From: a bacterium
GTDB lineage: Bacteria; Bacteroidota; Bacteroidia; B-17B0; Aurantibacillaceae
Assembly: GCA_029945625.1 (NCBI GenBank)
Contig: JAQSCW010000011.1
Span: 1 to 39,677 of the forward strand
Direction of reading: 5' to 3'
DNA: 39,677 nt
A program made the translations under genes and the position numbers. Below are positions 32,527 through 39,360 of this stretch, one piece after another. A model generated the notes under the pieces. It was not told the DNA's origin. It made no database searches and saw nothing but the letters and a program-made list of their open reading frames with translations. Position 1 is the first letter of the stretch. Each line of letters opens with the position of its first letter.

Positions 32527-34506
32527 TTACTCGAGCGTTATGCCAATATGCTTTTTTAACTCTTCGATTTCTTTTTTTAATTCAATCATCTTAATTTCTC
32601 GCCCAACCGTTAACTTTTGAAATTTTTCTAGTTCCGCAATCCGCATAAATTCTTTTTCACGTTCTACTACTTCACGTTCTGCCAGTTTTTTCTGTGCAGT
32701 GACGTCGCGCGCAGCAGCAAACACACCCAATACGTTTCCATTTGTGTCTTTATAAACCGAGGCATTATAAAACACATCGGTGAGTTTTCCATTACTGCTT
32801 CTAATCGTTAGAGAATAGTCTTTTACAAATCCTTGTTTCAACACTTGCTGATAAGCTTCCCGCTCTTTTGGCGGGTCAGTGAAATAGTTTGAAAAGTCGG
32901 TACCTATCAATTGTTCGCGGGGAATTCCCGTTGCAATGACGGATGCTTCGTTCACGTCGGTTATTTTTCCATCCGGACTTATAAATACCAGTGGATCGAG
33001 ATTGGCTTCAATCAAATTACGGGCGTATTGAGAAGCCTGCTTCTGAGCGGTAATATCCCGCGCTACAATTACTACACCCAAAACATTTCCGCGGTCGTCT
33101 TTGTACACCGATCCGTTAAAAAGCACATCGGTTAACTTGCCATTTTTATGTCGCAACGTTAGCGGAGAATCGGCTACTGATCCTTTCGCAAAAACCTCCT
33201 GATACACCTCTCCGGCTTTTTGGGGATTCGTGAAATAGTCGAAGAAGTCAGTGCCAATTAGTTTTTCGCGCGTCATGCCTGTAATATTGGCTAAGGCTTC
33301 GTTCATGTCGGTAATCTTGCCTTCGGTACTTATCGTTACAAGCGGATCGAGACTGGCTTCAATCAAACTCAATGAGTATTTTGAAAGTAGTTTTTGTGCA
33401 GTTACATCTCTCGCTACAATTACAACACCCAAAACGTTTCCGCGGTCATCTTTATAAACCGATCCATTAAATAAGACATCAGTGAGTTTGCCATTTTTAT
33501 GTCGTAATGTAAGAGGAGAGTCTGCCACCGAACCTTTTGCGAAAACTTCCTGATAAACTTCTCTGGCTTTTTGCGGCTCTGTGAAATAGTCGAAGAAATC
33601 GGTTCCGGTTAATTTTTCACGAGGCATACCGGTAATATTGGCGAGCGCTTCATTCATGTCGGTAATCTTGCCCTCGGTACTGATAGTGACGAGTGGATCA
33701 AGACTAGCTTCAATTAAACTCAACGAATATTTTGAAAGTAATTTTTGAGCAGTTACATCACGTGCTACAATAACAACTCCTAAAACACGACCACCGTCAT
33801 CTTTGTACACGGAGCCGTTGAAGAGCACATCGGTAAGTTTTCCATTTTTATGGCGCAAGGTGAGTGGTGAGTCGGCTACTGAGCCTTTTGCAAATACTTC
33901 CTCATATACCTGACGGGCCTTTTGGGGCTCGGTAAAATAGTCAAAGAAGTCAGTATCAGTCATCTTCTCTCTTGTAATGCCGGTAATATTTACGGTGGCA
34001 TTATTCATGTCGGTAATTTTTCCTTCAGTACTAATTGTCATCAGCGGATCTAAGCTGGCCTCGATTAAACTTCTTGCATATTGTGATTCCTGAGTACTTC
34101 CTGTAATATCCCTGGAGATGGTGGCAATTCCTATTACTTTTCCTTGTTCATCGTGTATGGCTGAGAGGGCTAATGAAACGTCTGTTAGTTGTCCATCTTT
34201 CCGAATTCGTTTGGTTTCGTAGTGCGGCACTGTTTGATTCTCACGAATTTGTTGAGCATGCTCAATGAGCTCATTTGGCTGATCTGGAGAAAGTAGAATT
34301 GAACTGTTTTTCCCCAGAATCTCTCCCGCTTTGTAGCCGTATATTTTTTCGGCCCCTTTATTCCAAGATGTGATTATTCCATCAAGCGATTGTGTGTCAA
34401 TGGCGTCATCCGACGAATCAATAATAAGTTTTGAAAGACTACCTTTCTTTGAAAATTCCATCAATTGGTCGAAACCGGAGTGGGAAAGTACTTTTTTTGA
34501 TGCCAT
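32527..34506 (-). CDS. Five-PAS sensor protein without a catalytic domain
   Basis: A 659-aa soluble protein. PAS1 (about 25-140) differs from the rest ('SWNKGAEKIYGYKAGEILGK'). PAS2-PAS5 occupy residues 146-613 as four units of exactly 117 aa. Units 2-4 are nearly identical ('SLIEASLDPLVTISTEGKIT' ... 'GTDFFDYFT' ... 'LRHKNGKLTDVLFNGSVYKD'); unit 5 is more diverged. The C-terminus is a coiled coil (about 605-655). It lacks kinase, cyclase or phosphatase domains, so it must signal through a partner, most simply the kinase encoded 12 bp downstream, which itself has no sensor. Ligand unknown. Confidence 0.92.
   Translation of the reverse strand: MASKKVLSHSGFDQLMEFSKKGSLSKLIIDSSDDAIDTQSLDGIITSWNKGAEKIYGYKAGEILGKNSSILLSPDQPNELIEHAQQIRENQTVPHYETKRIRKDGQLTDVSLALSAIHDEQGKVIGIATISRDITGSTQESQYARSLIEASLDPLMTISTEGKITDMNNATVNITGITREKMTDTDFFDYFTEPQKARQVYEEVFAKGSVADSPLTLRHKNGKLTDVLFNGSVYKDDGGRVLGVVIVARDVTAQKLLSKYSLSLIEASLDPLVTISTEGKITDMNEALANITGMPREKLTGTDFFDYFTEPQKAREVYQEVFAKGSVADSPLTLRHKNGKLTDVLFNGSVYKDDRGNVLGVVIVARDVTAQKLLSKYSLSLIEASLDPLVTISTEGKITDMNEALANITGMTREKLIGTDFFDYFTNPQKAGEVYQEVFAKGSVADSPLTLRHKNGKLTDVLFNGSVYKDDRGNVLGVVIVARDITAQKQASQYARNLIEANLDPLVFISPDGKITDVNEASVIATGIPREQLIGTDFSNYFTDPPKEREAYQQVLKQGFVKDYSLTIRSSNGKLTDVFYNASVYKDTNGNVLGVFAAARDVTAQKKLAEREVVEREKEFMRIAELEKFQKLTVGREIKMIELKKEIEELKKHIGITLE
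32668..34071 (-). repeat. Four tandem 351-bp repeats encoding PAS domains
   Basis: The units begin at residues 146, 263, 380 and 497 of the PAS protein, exactly 117 codons apart. The second and third units are almost identical at the protein level and visibly similar in DNA, which points to recent amplification or gene conversion. Confidence 0.85.
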
Positions 34507-34662
34507 AGCTAAAGTTTGAAAAGATGTATGTACATTAATTTCGGAAGACTCTTATTTTCATTGTGGCTTTACTCATTTGACTAAATACCGGATTTTCATC
34601 TACACTAATATTGCTTTCAAATTTTTACTGATTCAGTGTTTCAAGTTCAAAAACAACTCTTA

Positions 34663-34717
34663 CAAAGTTGCTCATTCGTTAATAGTTGAGATTACACAAG
34701 AGCCTTTAAGTATTACA
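34663..34717 (-). promoter_or_regulatory. TGTAA-repeat promoter module of the PAS/kinase/PP2C operon
   Basis: Minus strand: TGTAA at 34713-34717 and 34692-34696 (21 bp apart), then after 24 nt CTTTG (34663-34667) within CAACTTTG. Transcription would start near 34656, about 150 nt before the PAS-protein ATG. The 16-bp palindrome of the DUF3494 genes is absent. Confidence 0.6.
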
Positions 34718-34879
34718 TTATTCACTTATTTCCAAGGATAGTTGAGGTGATTCAACTACATCAAATGGTGTGGAGAATCAATAACAATTGTTTGAAGTCT
34801 TGAAGGTACTATTGACCGAAATTTGGTGGCGCGGCTTCTTGATTTGCGTTTGCAGAAAAAGTAGGAGCAGGGTATCTGG

Positions 34880-34916
34880 AAAAAAGAAAGGCCCACCGCT
34901 GTTTGAGGTGGGCCTT
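34880..34916 (-). terminator. Terminator of the OmpA-family gene
   Basis: AAGGCCCACC / GGTGGGCCTT form a 10-bp stem 24 bp after the stop codon at 34940, followed on the minus strand by TTCTTTTTT. Strong intrinsic terminator. Confidence 0.85.
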
Positions 34917-34939
34917 CGCTGAGTTGTTGAATAGTTATG

Positions 34940-37015
34940 TTACTCTTTAGGAACAATATCCATCACTACTGTGCGGTTATAGAAACGTTCTTCAGGGAGT
35001 CTGTTTTCAAAAGGAGAGAGTTTTTCATCTTCCCCCATGCCTCTTACAACAAAGGTTACCTCTTTCGTTCCCGCTTTCATCAAACTTTGATAAAGTATAT
35101 CTTTTACTTCCTGTGCCCTGGTTAAGGAGAGTTTCAGGTTGTAGTCGGCTGATCCTACAATGTCGGTATAGCCATGGATAGTAACGGTGGCACCTTTTGG
35201 AATTTTGGGTGTAACTATTTCCGAAAGATATTTTTCATAGGTTGGTGAGAGGTTGGATTCGTTGTATTCAAAAATAACGCTAAACCGCATACCTTGTTCT
35301 CGGGTTGGTGGGGTCCACAGTACGATATGCGCTGTAGTTTCCTGTTTAGAGATCTTCCCTTTTTTGTTTTTGGCATACATCACAATCTTGTAATTACCTT
35401 CCGCCTTTGTTCCAAGAATACTTTTTCCCGGCAAACTCAAAGAGCTTTGTGTATAAGGACCAAATTTTTGAACTTTTCCTTTATCGTCGGTGAGTTCCAT
35501 TGTCCACGACGACACAACGTTTTCCGGAGCATTTACTTTAAAGGTCACATAACTATCCAGTGGAGCTGTTTGAGTAACGGAGAGTTCAACCGGCTTAAGT
35601 GGCGCATCGGGCCCACTTTGAAATTCCATTAAAAGGGGAGATGAGCTTGATTCAATGGAGACCCTGTGATTTCCTTCACTCATTAAAAATAAATCTTTTG
35701 TTCCCCCTGTCGCTTCAGAAGGAATCTGTGGTTTTAGCCTTCCTTCTGTAGAAATACGGGAGGCATCAATTCCAAATACAGTAACCAAGTATTTTTTTAC
35801 ACTTTCACTCATCGCTTTTCCCTCCGCAATACTGTATTCGGATGAGCCAACGAGATTAATGGTGCTGGCAGGATATTTGCCCATACGATCACCCAAAATA
35901 TTCAACACATTATAATAGGCAATCATCTGCCTGTCTGATCGGCCCGATAATCTTTTCGGCTTAAATACTTCTAGTTGATCTTCTTTAAAATCCTTTACTT
36001 GATCCTTTTTTAGCAACACGTAACGCGAAGGAATTTCGGAGGACCCTAAGTCAAAAAAGACATAATTTCGGATGGGGAAGGTTTCACGCACACGTCGTTC
36101 TGTGGGAAGGTTTTTTGGAGAATACACTGAAAAGTGAACGCTGGTATCCACAACAAGAACAACCGGAACGATGGCCGGTGCAAGTGCTTCCTTTTGCACA
36201 TTTTTTGCAAGGGCGGTATCTTTCGGATCGTATACATGGGTTTTGCCAAACTTAAATACAATCCCAACTCTCACCGTACTGATGTTCCAAGTCTCAATGG
36301 AGCGGGGAGATTGACCAAAGTAGGGATGATAGGCAGCGAATGGCGAAATCATGAATTGCGTTTTATTTTGTTTCGATGTCATGGCAATATCATAACCCAT
36401 GCCAATTTGCATCGACACAAGTGTGCTTTTCACATCACTAAAATCGCCGGTAACTTCCGGACTCTTCACCTGTTCGGGATAGTCGGGATTAGGTGACTGC
36501 TGAAAAACGAATGACTTGCCGATATTATACGCAAATCGTGGACCACCATAAATATAAAAAGAGGAACCGAATGGAGCGATTCGTAAACTGGGTTCAAGGG
36601 TAACATAACTTACATGTGCGGTTAAATCGGCCGGACAATTGCAGGGAGTGACTATTTGATTGAACTTACCGCTGCGCCCGTCATAACCCGCTTGTATAAT
36701 CACGCCCAACTTTAAATCGGGACGATGAAATTCAACCGAGGGGGCCAGGAATAACCCTATTCCATTACCCTTATGAAACACGCTGGGTACCGTTAGATCA
36801 GAGTTGAGTTTTTGTGTACTGCCATCATAAAAGTTAAAATTGGCACCTGCCGCCACACCAAACCACCACGATGGTTGGACAATGGAATCTTTTTGTACCT
36901 GAGCGAAAGATGAGGCGCAGAGTAAAATGAGAATTCCGGATGCCAATTTTTTGATCTTGAGAATAGAAGATCCTGCTTTGCGGGATTCTTCGTAACATTT
37001 AAATTGAGTTTTCAT
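34940..37015 (-). CDS. OmpA-family outer-membrane protein with large periplasmic region
   Basis: A 691-aa protein. The signal helix is at residues 23-38 ('LASGILILLCASSFAQ') after a polar start. Residues ~45-265 look like an outer-membrane beta-barrel ('WWFGVAAGANFNFYDGSTQK', 'FYIYGGPRFAYNIGKSFVF', 'FMISPFAAYHPYFGQ'). A middle region follows that resembles a degenerate OmpA-like fold ('YNVLNILGDRMGKYPASTIN'), then a beta segment, and a C-terminal OmpA/MotB peptidoglycan-binding domain (about 575-685: 'ATVTIHGYTDIVGSADYNLK' then 'LSLTRAQEVKDIL'). It starts 4 bp after the DUF3494 lipoprotein gene, so the pair is an operon and may form one envelope complex. Confidence 0.88.
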   Translation of the reverse strand: MKTQFKCYEESRKAGSSILKIKKLASGILILLCASSFAQVQKDSIVQPSWWFGVAAGANFNFYDGSTQKLNSDLTVPSVFHKGNGIGLFLAPSVEFHRPDLKLGVIIQAGYDGRSGKFNQIVTPCNCPADLTAHVSYVTLEPSLRIAPFGSSFYIYGGPRFAYNIGKSFVFQQSPNPDYPEQVKSPEVTGDFSDVKSTLVSMQIGMGYDIAMTSKQNKTQFMISPFAAYHPYFGQSPRSIETWNISTVRVGIVFKFGKTHVYDPKDTALAKNVQKEALAPAIVPVVLVVDTSVHFSVYSPKNLPTERRVRETFPIRNYVFFDLGSSEIPSRYVLLKKDQVKDFKEDQLEVFKPKRLSGRSDRQMIAYYNVLNILGDRMGKYPASTINLVGSSEYSIAEGKAMSESVKKYLVTVFGIDASRISTEGRLKPQIPSEATGGTKDLFLMSEGNHRVSIESSSSPLLMEFQSGPDAPLKPVELSVTQTAPLDSYVTFKVNAPENVVSSWTMELTDDKGKVQKFGPYTQSSLSLPGKSILGTKAEGNYKIVMYAKNKKGKISKQETTAHIVLWTPPTREQGMRFSVIFEYNESNLSPTYEKYLSEIVTPKIPKGATVTIHGYTDIVGSADYNLKLSLTRAQEVKDILYQSLMKAGTKEVTFVVRGMGEDEKLSPFENRLPEERFYNRTVVMDIVPKE

Positions 37016-37019
37016 GTTG

Positions 37020-38741
37020 TTAAGGCTTATAAATTTTGTTTGTACTTGTCATAACTACCGCGCCGTTAATGGCCAGCATTCTGCCTACTGCAACAGCACC
37101 TGAATTCATGGTAATGGAAGTAAGGGCCAATACATTTCCTTTAAAGGAAGTAAAGCCACCTATTGTTGCCGAACTTCCGGTTTGCCAGAAAATATTTTGA
37201 GCCTGAGCACCTCCTGCCAGTATAATGTTTCCGCCGGCGCCACCAACTGTAGTGAAAGCAGAGGCAACTTGAAAGATCCAATACGCGTTAGGATTTCCCT
37301 GTGCATCCAAGGTGAGATCACCCGATTGAATCAGTAGGGAGGACGTCGATTTATATATTCCGGGAGCTAAAGTAGTTCCACCAAGATCGCCATTTACAGA
37401 TACCGGAGCAGGGGAAGTAGCTCCTTCAGCAGCGAGATAGGCATTGGTTAAATCTTGTTTAGCGGCAATTAACATGGCGGCCACTCCGGGTGGATTAATA
37501 TCGTCGGAGGCATAAATGGCCCCATTAATAATAATGGCGGGTGGGAAGCCGGTAACAGAAGAACGAACACCGGGACTGATACCCACATCAAGATCGTGAA
37601 TCTCACTGAAGCCGGCATTATTACTGATCCCAACTCCTGCCAATATACCAAAACGGAGCGCTGAATTTAAATTGATAGGAGGTGGTGATAAGGTTTGAGT
37701 TCCTGTACTGAAACTCCAGGAATAATCAGCCGCTAAAGGAATGCCCAATGGATTTTTAGCACCTGTGGTAATAGTTGCCACGTAGGTGGTGCCACTTGTT
37801 AGTGGGCCACTAGGGGTAAAGAAAGCAGTTGTTCCGGCATAGGTAACGATTCCGGTAATTGAAGTGCTTCCGTTTTTAAGCAGGAACGTAGCGTTAGAAA
37901 GCGTTGTTCCATCCATGAACTGACTGAAGTTCGCACTAATCACTTTGTTAAGCACCACATTGGTTTCGTTAGTTATTGGACTTGTAGAAATTACTGTAGG
38001 CGCAATATTTGTGGAATCGGTTGTGAACACCCAGTTGTAATTTGTTGCAAGTGTATTTCCTGTGGGGTCTTTTGCTGCGGTAGTAATGGTGGCACTGTAG
38101 GTTTTACCGGCAATTAAATTAGCTGAAGGTGCAAATGAAGCGGTAACTCCTGAATAGTTTACCAGGCCTGCAATAGACGTGGAGCCCTGTTTGATTAGAA
38201 AACTGCCGGCATTAATGCTGGTGGAATCCATTTTTTCACTAAAGGTAGCAGTCACAATTTTTCCTACTGCTACTTTAATCGCATTGTTGATAGGATCAGT
38301 AGAAATAACAGTGGGACGAATCGAATCTACAAATCCGGTGGTAAACGACCATACATAATCGGTTTGAAGCGCGTTACCGTTAGGATCTTTAACTGAACTT
38401 GAAACGCGACCGGTATAAGTGGTGCTAGCAGTTAATTTCTTGGTGGGAGTGAAATTCATGGTGACACCAGCTGGGTCGTAAACAAGTGTTCCTTGAACTG
38501 TTATATCACCAATAAGGGAAAATGCTGCGGGCACAATCGTGGCCGGATTCATTTTTTCATTAAAAGTAACACTGATCATTTTATTTAGAGGCACTCCCGT
38601 TTCATTTCTAACAGGATTGGTGGATACCACGAGGGGACATACCCCCGCAATGGCTACATAGGTATCTTTCTTACAGGAATCTGTAAAAATTGCCAGAAGC
38701 AGTGCTATCGCTACTGTGATCCGGGAGGTTTTTGTTTTCAT
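37020..38741 (-). CDS. Lipoprotein with three Big_5 domains and a DUF3494 domain
   Basis: A 573-aa protein. The signal MKTKTSRITVAIALLLAIFT ends at a lipobox-like 'TDSC' followed by KKD, so it is probably a surface-exposed lipoprotein. Three Ig-like Big_5 domains (about 35-140, 143-245 and 250-355) each have 'P.NNA..V....I...FSEKMD' and '...Y.WSFTT' elements. Residues ~360-573 are one DUF3494 domain ('GDLTLDAQGNPNAYWIFQVA', 'QNIFWQTGSSATIGGFTSFK', 'GAVAVGRMLAINGAVVM'), closer to classic ice-binding proteins than those in the two T9SS paralogues. Unlike those, it is lipid-anchored with no T9SS tail. It shares their promoter layout and is co-transcribed with the OmpA-family gene. Confidence 0.9.
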   Translation of the reverse strand: MKTKTSRITVAIALLLAIFTDSCKKDTYVAIAGVCPLVVSTNPVRNETGVPLNKMISVTFNEKMNPATIVPAAFSLIGDITVQGTLVYDPAGVTMNFTPTKKLTASTTYTGRVSSSVKDPNGNALQTDYVWSFTTGFVDSIRPTVISTDPINNAIKVAVGKIVTATFSEKMDSTSINAGSFLIKQGSTSIAGLVNYSGVTASFAPSANLIAGKTYSATITTAAKDPTGNTLATNYNWVFTTDSTNIAPTVISTSPITNETNVVLNKVISANFSQFMDGTTLSNATFLLKNGSTSITGIVTYAGTTAFFTPSGPLTSGTTYVATITTGAKNPLGIPLAADYSWSFSTGTQTLSPPPINLNSALRFGILAGVGISNNAGFSEIHDLDVGISPGVRSSVTGFPPAIIINGAIYASDDINPPGVAAMLIAAKQDLTNAYLAAEGATSPAPVSVNGDLGGTTLAPGIYKSTSSLLIQSGDLTLDAQGNPNAYWIFQVASAFTTVGGAGGNIILAGGAQAQNIFWQTGSSATIGGFTSFKGNVLALTSITMNSGAVAVGRMLAINGAVVMTSTNKIYKP

Positions 38742-38757
38742 TATGTGTTATTTTTGA

Positions 38758-38773
38758 GTGATTGAATTATCAC
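38758..38773 (-). promoter_or_regulatory. 16-bp palindrome with compensatory change
   Basis: Minus strand GTGATAATTCAATCAC, 4 nt after CTTTG and exactly 16 nt before the ATG at 38741. Compared with the other two copies, both arms have changed (GTGAA/TTCAC to GTGAT/ATCAC), so pairing or symmetry is kept. Confidence 0.6.
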
Positions 38774-38777
38774 GCAA

Positions 38778-38832
38778 CAAAGAGAAGACTTTCAACAGGC
38801 TTCTTCTTACATAAAATCCGGTATAAGTTACA
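38778..38832 (-). promoter_or_regulatory. TGTAA-repeat promoter module of the Big_5/DUF3494-OmpA operon
   Basis: Minus strand: ATGTAA at 38828-38833 and 38807-38812 (21 bp apart), then after 24 nt CTTTG (38778-38782). The spacer between the half-sites contains CCGGA, as at 28770-28795. Confidence 0.7.
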
Positions 38833-38905
38833 TTTGTTCCACATCTGTGAGATGAAAAAAGGAATTTGGCTTGGTTTTTTTGTGAGGAGGAGCTCCATGG
38901 GCCTT

Positions 38906-38938
38906 ATAAAAAAAGCACCGCCTAAAAAGACAGTGCTT
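38906..38938 (-). terminator. Terminator of the 85-aa protein gene
   Basis: AAGCACTGTC / GGCGGTGCTT (with G-U pairs) form a 10-bp stem 37 bp after the stop codon, followed on the minus strand by TTTTTTTAT. Confidence 0.8.
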
Positions 38939-38974
38939 CATTTATAACAATCTAATAATTCTTACTGTGCAACC

Positions 38975-39232
38975 TTAACTTTGATGGGTATGATGTTTTA
39001 CATCTTCACGTTGCGCCTCTGTTGCCAAGTCGTGGTGACCTTGAGCAGTGATAGTACTTTTAGCTGCCTTGTCATGTTCACCAGCCTCGTGGTGCTTTGC
39101 AGCTTCAAGATGGTATTTTGCCGCCTCTTGTAAATGCGTAGCGATCTTTTTGTGATTTTCAATGCCTTTTTGATTGTCGGCATGCGATACCGGTGCCTTT
39201 TCAGTTTTGATAGGCGTGATGCTGTTTGTCAT
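38975..39232 (-). CDS. Small Ala/His-rich helical protein, paralogue of the 95-aa protein at 15479-15766
   Basis: An 85-aa soluble protein. After a polar N-terminus ('MTNSITPIKTEKAPVSHADN') the core has regularly spaced His and Ala ('IATHLQEAAKYHLEAAKHHE', then 'AGEHDKAAKS' and 'GHHDLATEAQ'), with 13 His in 85 residues. It matches the 95-aa protein motif for motif. Two amphipathic helices are likely, and metal binding is conceivable from the His content. It has its own terminator and a promoter module with one degenerate half-site. Confidence 0.78.
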   Translation of the reverse strand: MTNSITPIKTEKAPVSHADNQKGIENHKKIATHLQEAAKYHLEAAKHHEAGEHDKAAKSTITAQGHHDLATEAQREDVKHHTHQS

Positions 39233-39265
39233 GATTTCTTTTTTTTAAGTGAAATTATAATTAGG

Positions 39266-39320
39266 CAAAGTTGAGTAAATCTGGAGTGGGATTTTTGTAC
39301 TCCCTCATCTAAATCTTACA
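39266..39320 (-). promoter_or_regulatory. Degenerate TGTAA-repeat promoter module of the 85-aa protein gene
   Basis: Minus strand: TGTAA at 39316-39320, TACAA at 39295-39299 (expected second half-site, two mismatches, 21 bp away), then after 24 nt CTTTG (39266-39270) within CAACTTTG. One arm of the DUF3494-type palindrome (TTTCAC) lies exactly 16 nt before the ATG. Confidence 0.4.
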
Positions 39321-39360
39321 TACTTCACACCTAAAGTTTACGATCAAGTTGATTGAACAT

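Larger units (their letters stand above)
34507..34939. other. Intergenic region upstream of the signalling operon
   Basis: 433 bp containing the operon's promoter module (34663-34717), a ~150-nt leader, and the terminator of the OmpA-family gene (34880-34916). A minus-strand frame at 34756-34956 overlaps the terminator and is not a gene. Confidence 0.6.
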
